Translations under genes and position numbers: made by a program
Part shown: positions 1 through 9,113 of the stretch, piece by piece
Position numbering within the stretch: position 1 is the first letter of the stretch
Layout: each line of letters opens with the position of its first letter
The notes under the pieces: model-generated
Seen by the model: the letters and a program-made list of their open reading frames with translations, nothing else
Told to the model about the DNA's origin: nothing
Databases searched by the model: none
Assembly (NCBI RefSeq): GCF_020905335.1
Contig: NZ_JAJJMN010000002.1
Span: forward strand, 1,240,001 to 1,304,000
Source of the DNA: Flavobacterium lipolyticum
GTDB taxonomy: Bacteria; Bacteroidota; Bacteroidia; Flavobacteriales; Flavobacteriaceae
Direction: 5' to 3'
DNA length: 64,000 nt

Positions 1-786
1 AAATAGATTCAACTCTGGCTCTTCTATTAAAAAAGATAATCTTGGTTCAATTCTTCCTCCTAACAATTCAAAATCCAAAACTAAAAGCAACGGGATCAAC
101 GACTGAATTCCACTGGAAGCCTGAACAAGAGAAACTTCTATTTCTCTGTTATCCCCGATCCTTACAAAATCCTGATTATGTCCATTAAAAAAATAAGCAA
201 TATCAAATTCTGGATATTTTTTCGTTCGTATTCTCTTTCTGGCTACTTCGAATTTCCCAGCAAAATCTTTAAAACAATTTGGAAGAGCCACATTATTCGC
301 CCAAAGGCCTGATATAGAAGCACCTACCAAAGAAGTCAAAATTCTCTCCGCAGGAATATATATATTTTGTCCTCTCATAGATAAGGAACGAATAGCAATC
401 TGCATTTCTTCATTTGACTCTATAATATTTTTATCTTTTACAAAATATTCGAGATCGTCTAATGTCATTTTCTTTCGGGAATCATTCAATACTGAAACTT
501 CATTTCTAAACAATCTAATATGTAAATCAGTATCAAAGTAATCAATTATACTATTTTCACAATTAAAATCAATATTATAATTCTCAAGTTGATCTCTAAA
601 CGATGCAAGAAATTCTGAATTGTCGACTCTGTTATTTAAAACATTTGAAAATTCTCTAAAAATTGAAATCAGCTTCGCCAAAACACTTTTTCCAGTAGAA
701 GTATCTCCAATAAACACAACATATTTAGTCAAATCTATTTCAGCTTCTTTAATAGGTCCAAAATTTTTAACTATTAATTTTTCCAT
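1..786 (-). CDS. AAA/ABC-type ATPase, partial (C-terminus off the window)
   Basis: Only the first 262 codons are inside the window; the frame stays open to the left edge. Residues 27-34 form a Walker A loop (GDTSTGKS) after an N-terminal strand of the type seen in OLD/RecF-like ATPases. Near the edge there is a signature-like ASSGIQS and a Walker B-like FLIEEPELN. The start is ATG at 786-784 (MEKLIVKNFGPIKEAEIDLT). Such ATPases are often half of a two-gene defence system, with the partner downstream on the minus strand; that partner would lie outside the window. An AAA_15/AAA_21-like family is likely, but the effector is unknown. Confidence 0.8.
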   Translation of the reverse strand, partial: MEKLIVKNFGPIKEAEIDLTKYVVFIGDTSTGKSVLAKLISIFREFSNVLNNRVDNSEFLASFRDQLENYNIDFNCENSIIDYFDTDLHIRLFRNEVSVLNDSRKKMTLDDLEYFVKDKNIIESNEEMQIAIRSLSMRGQNIYIPAERILTSLVGASISGLWANNVALPNCFKDFAGKFEVARKRIRTKKYPEFDIAYFFNGHNQDFVRIGDNREIEVSLVQASSGIQSLIPLLLVLDFELLGGRIEPRLSFLIEEPELNLF

Positions 787-1101
787 GTCTTATTTTGTAT
801 TTACAATGTAAATATAACAAAAAAACCGAGTCATTTCTGACTCGGTTTCTCAATACTTAGTACTAATTACTTAATACTTATTTCACTTCTTCAAAACTAA
901 CAAATCCTCTATATCAACAACTTACAAATATATGGTACAAATAAGGTACAAAATAAATCCAATTTATTTCTAGAAAACAGGTACTGAATAGAAAAAACAA
1001 AACTATTAAATGAAAGATTTTTCCGCTCATCTGACTTATATTAGGACAAAACTCTATTATTTTTACAAAGTTATTTTATAATAGTCCTTAAAACAATTTA
1101 A
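787..1101. other. Intergenic region with tandem GGTACAAA repeats
   Basis: No open frame of useful length is visible. Besides the hairpin at 823-848 it holds two close copies of GGTACAAA (about 934-941 and 945-952) in an AT-rich stretch. Motifs of this kind occur near tyrosine-recombinase sites in Bacteroidota from memory, but there is no integrase here, so an attachment role is only a guess. The promoter of the gene at 1102 should lie in the last 100 bases; I could not place it confidently. Confidence 0.35.
823..848 (-). terminator. Strong hairpin with T-run on the minus strand
   Basis: Perfect 11-bp arms AAACCGAGTCA (823-833) and TGACTCGGTTT (838-848) with a 4-nt loop. On the minus strand the stem is followed by a T-run, as in an intrinsic terminator. 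It sits upstream of the ATPase start at 786, so it would end transcription from a minus-strand gene at 850-1100, where none is visible. It may be a leftover from a lost gene. Confidence 0.6.
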
Positions 1102-2151
1102 ATGTCCTTAGAAAAACACATAGATTTTAATCAATTAACCCCTGATCAGTTCGAAGAGTTATGCTTCGAGCTTTTGATTAAGCATGGCTTTACATCGATA
1201 ACCTGGCGACAAGGTGGAGCCGATAATGGCAGAGACATAGAAGCAGATTTATCCATTTCGAATGGGGTGCTTGGTACATTCAATGAAAAGTTCTTTTTCG
1301 AATGTAAGAGATATGAAAAAGGGGTTCCTCCTTCTGAACTAAATTCAAAAATAGCATGGGCTGATGCAGAAAAACCGCAACATATAGTATTCTTTATTTC
1401 TTCGTACCTTACAAACAATGCCAGAGAATGGCTTGAAAAAGTTAAGAGAGACAGATTTTACAAAATTCATGTTATCGAAGGAAAGAGATTAAGTAAATTA
1501 CTTGCCCAGCACGATGACCTGATTTCAAAATATTTTATAAGAAACAAGTTTATTAATCTTTTAGATGAAACAATAAGTAAGTGGACTCTACATAACCTTA
1601 CACCAAATTTTTGGACTTACTATTATCTTTTAGATAACCTCGACAAAGAGTCGCTGACTACCAACCAACTTGTATATCTTTATGTTTTATATTTCACTAA
1701 CTATTCTAAATTAGAGGAACTGGAAAATGAAATTTATCATGGAATAGAAATTTCAGATCACATAAATGAACTAAGTGAAATACTAAAGAAAAAACATTCA
1801 TGTGACCATTCGGTTTTGATTGGCGAATTTGATTTTGATACCCTAAGTGATGAAGGCTATCTAAAAGCGGACGAGGAAAGCAACTTAAAATTCAAATATG
1901 ATTTTATTGCTTGTGAGGCTTCAACAAAACAACCAGATGGAAAAAGCTACAAATTATGTTATTATCTATTTAGACGTTTATCAGAAAACGAAAGTATTGA
2001 AATAATACTTCATCATACTTCGTCATTAGATTTTAAAATCCGCTACTCCAACAGCTATAATTTTGAGCAATTCAGGGAAGCTCTAAACCTTGTCAACTTA
2101 CGTCAACCATTTCAAGATGAAGTTTTAGTACTTAGTAGTAATATGAAATAG
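1102..2151 (+). CDS. Mrr-like restriction endonuclease (type IV-like)
   Basis: 349 aa. The first ~130 residues show the Mrr/PD-(D/E)XK nuclease pattern: LTPDQFEELCFELL (helix with E19), GRD with D45, and FFECK with E67 and K69. The rest (about 150-349) has no motif I recognise and may be target recognition or regulation. Mrr-family enzymes cut modified or foreign DNA. No methyltransferase is adjacent, which fits a type IV-like enzyme. The ATG at 1102 gives a frame beginning directly with the domain. It is the first gene of a plus-strand pair, 128 bp before the next ORF. Confidence 0.75.
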   Translation: MSLEKHIDFNQLTPDQFEELCFELLIKHGFTSITWRQGGADNGRDIEADLSISNGVLGTFNEKFFFECKRYEKGVPPSELNSKIAWADAEKPQHIVFFISSYLTNNAREWLEKVKRDRFYKIHVIEGKRLSKLLAQHDDLISKYFIRNKFINLLDETISKWTLHNLTPNFWTYYYLLDNLDKESLTTNQLVYLYVLYFTNYSKLEELENEIYHGIEISDHINELSEILKKKHSCDHSVLIGEFDFDTLSDEGYLKADEESNLKFKYDFIACEASTKQPDGKSYKLCYYLFRRLSENESIEIILHHTSSLDFKIRYSNSYNFEQFREALNLVNLRQPFQDEVLVLSSNMK

Positions 2152-2279
2152 AATTAACTTCAGACTTTTCATTACTTCGTTTAATTTCACTGTTAGCTAA
2201 TTAAATACAGAACATAAGGCAGAAATATATGTTTTTTTTTATATTTACTTAACACATTTTCACCAATCAAAATCAATAA

Positions 2280-3419
2280 ATGCTACACGATTACGAAAAA
2301 AAGACTTTTGAAAGAATACAAACTTTACCTCAAGGATTTTATCTTTCTTATGATAATGACGAAAATGTAGTTCTTTCGATTAAAGCAGTTGCCGGTGTAG
2401 TTACTTCTATTGTAAAGGGTTGCCCTATCACTTTATATTTAATTAAAGATGAAAAACTGACTACTTTGTACATTATGGATAATCCACAAATGCCATTATA
2501 TTTTAAAGGCCTGGATTTTACGGACAAACACAAAGAATTCCCAAATTTCGAGGAAGTTGTAATAGAGCTGATCAAAGCAGAAAGTTTTACATTAGTATTG
2601 TTGAACGAAGCAAATTATCAAATTGCAAATTCAAAAATCAACAAAGCAAATTCAATTAACATATTTAAAAAATGGCTTGGAGAAAGTGAGCAAGTTTTTG
2701 AAATCACACTGTCAAACACTAGCTTAAAAACTGAAAACATGCCAATGTACATTGATTCATTTCAAAATAAAATATGGGATAACAAACTAATTCACAACAA
2801 AGCATATTTTAAGTTTGATGAGTACACTATAGATGGAAAACATGGATATCATCAAGAGTTTTCATTTAGAAATATACTTTCAATTTACTATGAACCAAAT
2901 AAGGAATTATTTCATTCTATCAAAAAATCAAATGGAGAGGAATTTACAGATTTCGTTCTAATTTATGAAAAAGCGGTAGTACTAATTGAATCAAAATACA
3001 CTATCAGCTCTAAACAAACTATGTTTAATAAAGCTATAAGTAAAGCAGTAAAACAGCTTGCAAATGCGGAAAAAACAGCAATAGAAAAGCCAGACTCCAT
3101 TGCAGACCCAAACGTGCGACAGGGGTTGTCAAATTTTGAAGCCCTTTTAAAAATATGCATTTTTTATGACGATGGAAGAGATTTATCAAACTCTTTTAAA
3201 AACATTTCTACAAGTTTTACCCCTGAAACTTTACCTCTTTTTATATCTATAGATATTTTTTATCAATTTGCATCCTACCTACAAATTCATAATGAGAATT
3301 ATAAATATTATATAATTAAAAATCTGCTGAAAATTAGGGCCGAGTACTCAAAAAGAAATCAAATCATTATAATTAATGGGTTTAATATTAACACCGGTGC
3401 AATCGAACTTGTTAGATAG
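2280..3419 (+). CDS. Putative PD-(D/E)XK nuclease-like protein
   Basis: 379 aa, family not recognised. In the second half a strand-rich stretch reads FTDFVLIY (D224) followed by AVVLIESKYT (E237, K239), then helix AISKAVKQLANAEKTA. This matches the D...ExK layout of PD-(D/E)XK nucleases. The N-terminal ~180 residues have no visible motif. It lies next to the Mrr-like gene on the same strand and may be part of the same defence unit or an independent one. The nuclease call rests on three residues and predicted topology. Confidence 0.5.
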   Translation: MLHDYEKKTFERIQTLPQGFYLSYDNDENVVLSIKAVAGVVTSIVKGCPITLYLIKDEKLTTLYIMDNPQMPLYFKGLDFTDKHKEFPNFEEVVIELIKAESFTLVLLNEANYQIANSKINKANSINIFKKWLGESEQVFEITLSNTSLKTENMPMYIDSFQNKIWDNKLIHNKAYFKFDEYTIDGKHGYHQEFSFRNILSIYYEPNKELFHSIKKSNGEEFTDFVLIYEKAVVLIESKYTISSKQTMFNKAISKAVKQLANAEKTAIEKPDSIADPNVRQGLSNFEALLKICIFYDDGRDLSNSFKNISTSFTPETLPLFISIDIFYQFASYLQIHNENYKYYIIKNLLKIRAEYSKRNQIIIINGFNINTGAIELVR

Positions 3420-3546
3420 AACTTACAGACCTGCTACTGCTATCAAATTTCTATCAATCTCCCAAATTCCGACTTTTGTAAGACATAACATATCTAAATA
3501 TTTTTTTATATTTTCTTCAAAAACTACAAATCTTTTTGATATTGTT

Positions 3547-4983
3547 TTACTTATCTTCGACTTCATCAGATGAAATTTTATACTCTGTGTGATTAACATC
3601 GTATACTACGCTTTTAATTTTCACAGACTTAATGTGCGAAACTCTAATTGAATCCAAATCAATTGACAATGTCCCTTCTCTAAGATCAGTATCGTTTTTT
3701 CCCCATTCTTGTCCGGGCAAATCCAAAGGAAAATGTTGGGAAGCTTTATTAGAATCTGGCTTTGATGGCATTCGTACCCAAACTCTATAATCATGCACTA
3801 ATTCCTCACCATCCCAATCCATAAGGCTTACTTCAATAGAAGAACCATTGATAACTTCTGGAGTAATCACTTTGGAAGCAGAGTGAAATAAAGTAACATT
3901 AAGCCCTCCATCGGATTGAGCCGAAGGAAATATTATTCCATCAATTCTAAACTCTGATGCTAAAAATTCTGCAACAACTTGCGTCGCTAAATATTCAGCA
4001 TGTTCGTCATCTGGCATTACCGGTTTAGTCAATCGCTGACTTAATTTTTTTAGAAACATTATGTTCGTGATTCGACGAGCATAGCTTTCATCAAAATAAC
4101 TTCCCTCTATGTTTGTCAACTTGAGAGCGCTTAAATCGAGTACCTGTAATGTTCGCTTAATTTCAAAACGTGCTACCGCTACCTTGCAACCTACTGGAGG
4201 TCGAATTTCTGCCAACGCGGTTTCAGGATTGAACGATCCATAAAAAACTGAAATGCCTCTTGAGTTCATTCTTCCCGCGGTGGCATATTCTGAAGGTGGT
4301 GGACCAATTTCTTTATCGGGAAACTCTAACGCGAATTTAAGCTTTTTATCAGATTGAAATGCCCTTGCCCTAAAGAGATATTTCAATTGATTTTTAGGTC
4401 CAATTTTACGCACCACTGGTTTTCTTTTATGAGTATGTAAAGATTCAATGTCTTCAAAAATTGATTTTAGAAGCTTCTCATGATTTTTATTAAAAAAGCG
4501 CGTTCTAGTCTTAAGAGTATGCTCAAAATTTTCCCACTGCATCTGCCATTCAAAATCATCATGACCTTTAATTTCGTATGATGAACCGCTTTCAAACTCA
4601 CTACTTTCACCCATTTCTGCTGCTGAATGATCATAATGTCGATCCGCCAATATTTCTTGAACATCTGCCGCCATTTCTTCTTCAATTTCTGCGGCATCCA
4701 TAATTGCTTCAATTACCGGCATACCATTATTTTCCCAACCAGAATTTTGGAATTGATAAAAAGGCCAGTTTTCTAGAGGATTTTCCGGTGATTGTATGAA
4801 ATGATGTTCAAATGCAATCTCTATTTTATTAGCTAAATCAATTAGTGAAAAACCTTCAAGCCCATCATTTTCACAATAGGAACATCTGATTTCTGAACCA
4901 GTGTTTTTTATTATATTTTTTAAATGATTTTCACCTACACAATCATAACAAATATATTTTTCTGTACTAGTATCCGAATTCAT
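3547..4983 (-). CDS. HEPN/RES-type toxin-like protein
   Basis: 478 aa. The N-terminus carries a small zinc-binding motif (C12-x2-C15 and C34-x2-C37) and a helical stretch resembling the HEPN/RES N-terminal domain. From about residue 198 (KYLFRARAF) to ~390 there is a RES domain, including GRMNSRGISVFYGSF and ETALAEIRP. RES proteins are known as NAD+-degrading toxins (Xre-RES systems). No Xre antitoxin is adjacent, so the N-terminal domain may control the enzyme in cis. The residues after ~400 have no known motif. The stop faces the stop of the gene at 3419. It probably belongs to the defence island. Confidence 0.72.
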   Translation of the reverse strand: MNSDTSTEKYICYDCVGENHLKNIIKNTGSEIRCSYCENDGLEGFSLIDLANKIEIAFEHHFIQSPENPLENWPFYQFQNSGWENNGMPVIEAIMDAAEIEEEMAADVQEILADRHYDHSAAEMGESSEFESGSSYEIKGHDDFEWQMQWENFEHTLKTRTRFFNKNHEKLLKSIFEDIESLHTHKRKPVVRKIGPKNQLKYLFRARAFQSDKKLKFALEFPDKEIGPPPSEYATAGRMNSRGISVFYGSFNPETALAEIRPPVGCKVAVARFEIKRTLQVLDLSALKLTNIEGSYFDESYARRITNIMFLKKLSQRLTKPVMPDDEHAEYLATQVVAEFLASEFRIDGIIFPSAQSDGGLNVTLFHSASKVITPEVINGSSIEVSLMDWDGEELVHDYRVWVRMPSKPDSNKASQHFPLDLPGQEWGKNDTDLREGTLSIDLDSIRVSHIKSVKIKSVVYDVNHTEYKISSDEVEDK

Positions 4984-5058
4984 AACTACTCACATTTTAG
5001 AAATAAATTGATATTGCGGCTTTATATATAAATAATGAGCTCTTGATAAAAGTACTCA

Positions 5059-6981
5059 TTAAGATGCTGTAATTGCTTTAAAAAGCTGAATCCACTTTTC
5101 AATATATTCTTTTGGAATAGCATCTGTTTTTTTATTTTTTAATTGTGTCTTAGCAGCCATTGATACTACCACTTTCCAACCTTTTTCCAAGATAACTCCG
5201 TTAGCTAATGCAAATTCTTCAATTTGACTAACAATTGGTCTTGCCGGCGTGTAACTATCTTCAAAATCTACTTCATCTAAAGAATTAAAAAGTTTGTCAA
5301 TAGCTTTTTTCAACAACTGATAAGGTATCAAATCTTCTACTTCAGTTTGCTCAGTTCCGGTATATGCTTTCACTTCCAGTATTCTAGTTTCGAATCCCTT
5401 ATATAATCCATCCAACAGCCTTTTCTTTGCATCTTCTCCACTTTTATCAGAATCTAAGATTATATGTGGCAAGTCATTTGCTTTACTTGATATCATACTA
5501 ACCACTCCTGGTACTCCTTTTACTCCACCTGACGGTATAAATACAATTTCCTGTTCAGGAGTTAAAAGCGATTCTCGAATCAAAAACCCTTTAATAGCAC
5601 TGAGATAAAATTGGTCAGATGGCCCCTCAACCACTACACCCTGACAACCTTGTAAAAGAACATCTGAAACACTTAATCCTAAAGCAGCATGAACTGCATA
5701 AATGGATTTTTCATTCAGAGCATCACTACCTTGTCTTAAATTACTTGATACGACTGTATATCCATCTTTGTCCATATACACTACTCTACATCTGTCAATA
5801 TTAGAAGTATCGACAATAAATGGAGAATGAGTTGTGTTAATAATTTGATTATCCTCAGATAAATTATTAAAGAAAAGAGCAAGATCCTTTTGTGCTAAAG
5901 GATGTAAAGTAAGTCCAGCTTCGTCAAGTAATAATATTGCATCTTTGTGTTTTTCTTGACTCTCTACGAGAAAAATCAGATAAAAACTAATAAACCATTG
6001 CAATCCTGTACTTCTAAGTTCTAATGCTACTTCATCTGTCCTGATACTATCTGAAACCCAAATTCGAAAATAATCGCCATCTGCTTCAAATCTAAATTTA
6101 TATTCACCTTGTTTCCACCATTCTCTAAATTTCTTAGTTAAATCTCCAGACGCTGATTGTAAAAGAATACTACGTTCTTCTTTATCATTTTCTGCATCTT
6201 TAATTTCAGCGCTCGTGGGTTGTACATTTGTATGTCCTCCATTACGTTGAATTGCCATTTCTTTTGGATCTTTTCCTAATTCTAAGATTTCTTGTGGATC
6301 TAACTTAACAAAGTCAAAAAGTACTCTCAATGTTCTAACTTGGTCTTCATTTATTTCAATACCGCTTACACTTTGACCGTTAAGCCATTTAATTACATTT
6401 GGAAGATAGATTTTGGATGATAAATTGCCATAATTTGAATAATAAACGAAAGACGGTAATACATCTAGAATTGCCTGATGTAAATCTGCATCTTTATATG
6501 GAATAATAGTTAATTCTTCTTGTTTTAGTTCTTCTTCACCCTCTACTTCTGCAGCTTCTTCTCCTTCAAAAATTTCGATGTTAGCTTTTTCCATTTTCGT
6601 TGATATTGGATTACCGCTCGGAAACTCGAATGTATAATGTCGATCATAATAACGTCTCACAATAACAGATTTATCTCCTTGTAAATTACATTCAATTTTG
6701 GATTCAATATAGGCTATGCTCTCATCATCAATTTCAAACTCAGCAGTTATAAATCCTATGTCTTGCGGAGTTTTTCGAAAGGTACTTAATTTAGAAACTG
6801 GCATATCGTGCAAGATATCAATACTTCCTTCTCTAGCAGGGTTTAATTTCCATAACGCTAAAAGTAAATTTGACTTTCCTGCTTCATTTATTCCTACCAA
6901 TGTGGTTACATCATCGCAATCAATCCAACCACTATCAACAACTGACCGGAACTTTTCTACTTTATATCTTTTTAATATCAT
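5059..6981 (-). CDS. OLD-family ATP-dependent endonuclease (ATPase + TOPRIM)
   Basis: 640 aa, single-gene OLD nuclease layout. Walker A is at residues 30-37 (GINEAGKS), Walker B LLLDEAG at ~350-356, and an H-loop TTHSPF at ~383-388. The C-terminal TOPRIM part has VVVEGPSDQFYL (E452) and HIILDSDKSGED (D510, D512), with a later acidic TEVEDLIP. OLD proteins are overcoming-lysogenization-type nucleases that act in phage defence, alone or with a helicase partner. No helicase is next to it, so class 1 (stand-alone) fits. It precedes the RES gene on the minus strand with 75 bp between them, so the two could be co-transcribed. Confidence 0.85.
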   Translation of the reverse strand: MILKRYKVEKFRSVVDSGWIDCDDVTTLVGINEAGKSNLLLALWKLNPAREGSIDILHDMPVSKLSTFRKTPQDIGFITAEFEIDDESIAYIESKIECNLQGDKSVIVRRYYDRHYTFEFPSGNPISTKMEKANIEIFEGEEAAEVEGEEELKQEELTIIPYKDADLHQAILDVLPSFVYYSNYGNLSSKIYLPNVIKWLNGQSVSGIEINEDQVRTLRVLFDFVKLDPQEILELGKDPKEMAIQRNGGHTNVQPTSAEIKDAENDKEERSILLQSASGDLTKKFREWWKQGEYKFRFEADGDYFRIWVSDSIRTDEVALELRSTGLQWFISFYLIFLVESQEKHKDAILLLDEAGLTLHPLAQKDLALFFNNLSEDNQIINTTHSPFIVDTSNIDRCRVVYMDKDGYTVVSSNLRQGSDALNEKSIYAVHAALGLSVSDVLLQGCQGVVVEGPSDQFYLSAIKGFLIRESLLTPEQEIVFIPSGGVKGVPGVVSMISSKANDLPHIILDSDKSGEDAKKRLLDGLYKGFETRILEVKAYTGTEQTEVEDLIPYQLLKKAIDKLFNSLDEVDFEDSYTPARPIVSQIEEFALANGVILEKGWKVVVSMAAKTQLKNKKTDAIPKEYIEKWIQLFKAITAS

Positions 6982-7206
6982 ATTTAATAAATTTTTGAAC
7001 AGGTTTGTTTCTTATTTTTAATCCAGAAGGATTGATCTTTTTAGAATTTATATCTTTTTTGTAAATGGCAAGAAAGGTAAAAGGACTTTTTCTACGAAAG
7101 AAATCGAAACAAGAAAACAAATTTTACAATCACACACAATACGTATTTTTACTTGATTTATTCTAAAATAAAATTTTCACATCAATATCTTAAAGAGTTG
7201 CAAAAA

Positions 7207-7276
7207 TTAATTAGGAAAAGAATCGAGACATCCATTTATTGTCAACTCAAAAAGAATGTCCGATTCTTACTTAATT
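7207..7276 (-). terminator. Hairpin terminator after the three-gene ATPase-nuclease operon
   Basis: Long imperfect inverted repeat: arm 7207-7231 containing AAGAATCGAGACAT and arm 7256-7276 containing ATGTCCGATTCTT. On the minus strand the structure is followed by AATTAATTTTTGC, a usable T-run. It lies just past the stop at 7323. The 341-bp gap 6982-7322 holds no other visible gene; the promoter of the OLD gene should also be here. Confidence 0.6.
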
Positions 7277-7322
7277 GTTTGTTTGACTTTACACTTCTTA
7301 ATTTAGACTGCGTAACAAGGTA

Positions 7323-9113
7323 CTATTTATAGGTGCTTTTCGAACTTGGTCCGGTACGGTTTCCCGGTATCACCGCTGAAATCACGAAATCAGGATAACT
7401 GACGGCCAGATTTGTTGAGGGTTTCAGGTGATGGATTCTAAACCAGTCTTTAAAATTAGCAGGCGCTTCTTTGGCTTTATCACTGAGCTCAAGGAGAACA
7501 AAAATTCCCAGCTGGTCATATCCGGAGGTATAGGTCTGGGCCTGTGCAATATAATTCTGCTCCAAAGCGGCCTGATCGGGTCTGAAGAGTGATTTCTTTA
7601 ATTCGATTGGGATGGTAATAATGTCTTTTTGATAAAGTATATCCACACGCCCTCCGTCAACAAATTTTGCTCTCTCGTGCCCAAGCCCGTCCGCAATCTG
7701 GGAATGCTCGAAAAAAGAAATCATGCTCTCCTGCAAATCCTGCTCGCTGGCATCCTGTCCTTTTCCGTTTGTTTCTAACTTACTGTAAAGGAATGGAAAA
7801 CGGCTTTTATCATTAGCTACAAAAGTGAGTCTGGCATATCTGATAACCTCTTCCAGTATTTTCAGAAATGCCGTTTTTCTCTCCTGATCGTAATTTGTAA
7901 GAAGGGAATCTATCTCTAATGACAGGGCAAGATAAACCTGCTCTCCATAAATGCTTCCGGTCTTAAAAGGCAGCTTATTGCTGATGTCATTCTTGAGAAG
8001 CTCCGCAATTGCTTTCTCCCAAGGCAGGTTTTTATTTATTATCTTCTGGTAGGCGGCAATTCCGTCGTCTCCAAATTTCTGCTGCAGGGAAATCAGAAGC
8101 TCGTAATTTTCTGGATTGGACTGCTCAGCATCGGGGAAAAACCCCGTTATTTTATCTATAAATTGTATAAGGTCTTCTTTAGCTGCGGATTTGAGCTTAT
8201 TGAGCCTTATCTTTTCTGCCTGAAGATGGACTTTATAAATATGGGCTTCTACTGTACTGAAGAAATTGTCATCAATAGTTTTCATGAGCCCTTTGGCGTT
8301 ACCATTGAAACTCCGGTATAAGCCGATCTCTGCATTGAGATTCATCAGAACGCGAACATTTGTGCTGAAGTCCAGCCACTCTTCTGATGAGCGCAGCATA
8401 TCATAACTGGATTTGATATTTCTGATCATTTTAAAAATCAGAAAATCAAGCTCAAGCCCGTACCTTTCATAAAGGTTTCTGAGGAGCAGTGACTTTTCAA
8501 GAGCCGATAATTTTTCATCTGAATCTGTGGCATTATCAGCTATGGCGGCCAGTATCCATTGTAGCAGCAGCAGATAATAAGCCGCATCGTCACGATTTTC
8601 CACTGAATCTAATGCTGCCTGAAAATACCGCTGTGCCTGCTGAAGGTTTTCGATCAGCTCTTTTATATCATCGCCGTCTATATTTTCCGAAATGACGAAC
8701 AATCCCAGACATATCAAACACTGGCTGGCTATATCAGCATTGGGGCTATCAGAAAGCCTTTTAAGGTTTTCCTTTGTCTGAGCCGTGAATACTTCTGGAA
8801 AATAGGGCAGATATTTCAGGCTTATAACCAGCAGTTCCTCCTGATCGCTGTTCAAAAAATCATCAACCAGCCCGGCAGTTTTAAATCTGTTGGCCAGCAT
8901 TCCCGTTAAGGTCAGGTCACTGATAATTTTAAAGCAGGAGCGTCTTACATAGAGGTTTGGAGAGTTCTCTGCTCCCAAAAACAGAACATCGGACAGCTCC
9001 GATGCGCTTAACTGACTGGCCTCATCACCGGTGTAAAAGTTATCTAAAAACAAAACCTGCTCAAAGATGCTTCCTGTTTTAAAAAGGTCTGAGTGTTTCT
9101 GATAATTATCCAT
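7323..9113 (-). CDS. Effector-like PD-(D/E)XK nuclease with helical-repeat N-terminus
   Basis: 596 aa. Residues ~40-330 are helical and resemble HEAT-type repeats (SPNLYVRRSCFKIISDL, QEELLVISLKYLPYF, ADIASQCLICLGLFV). The last 130 residues contain a clear nuclease core: GRVDILY (D491), IPIELKKS (E504, K506) and a downstream Q-rich helix ALEQNYIAQAQTY. It is the last gene of a three-gene operon; its start overlaps the stop of the SMC-like ATPase by one base. By analogy with Lamassu/ABC-3C systems it would be the effector released or activated by the ATPase. Unlike the usual LmuA, the nuclease is C-terminal here. Confidence 0.65.
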   Translation of the reverse strand: MDNYQKHSDLFKTGSIFEQVLFLDNFYTGDEASQLSASELSDVLFLGAENSPNLYVRRSCFKIISDLTLTGMLANRFKTAGLVDDFLNSDQEELLVISLKYLPYFPEVFTAQTKENLKRLSDSPNADIASQCLICLGLFVISENIDGDDIKELIENLQQAQRYFQAALDSVENRDDAAYYLLLLQWILAAIADNATDSDEKLSALEKSLLLRNLYERYGLELDFLIFKMIRNIKSSYDMLRSSEEWLDFSTNVRVLMNLNAEIGLYRSFNGNAKGLMKTIDDNFFSTVEAHIYKVHLQAEKIRLNKLKSAAKEDLIQFIDKITGFFPDAEQSNPENYELLISLQQKFGDDGIAAYQKIINKNLPWEKAIAELLKNDISNKLPFKTGSIYGEQVYLALSLEIDSLLTNYDQERKTAFLKILEEVIRYARLTFVANDKSRFPFLYSKLETNGKGQDASEQDLQESMISFFEHSQIADGLGHERAKFVDGGRVDILYQKDIITIPIELKKSLFRPDQAALEQNYIAQAQTYTSGYDQLGIFVLLELSDKAKEAPANFKDWFRIHHLKPSTNLAVSYPDFVISAVIPGNRTGPSSKSTYK

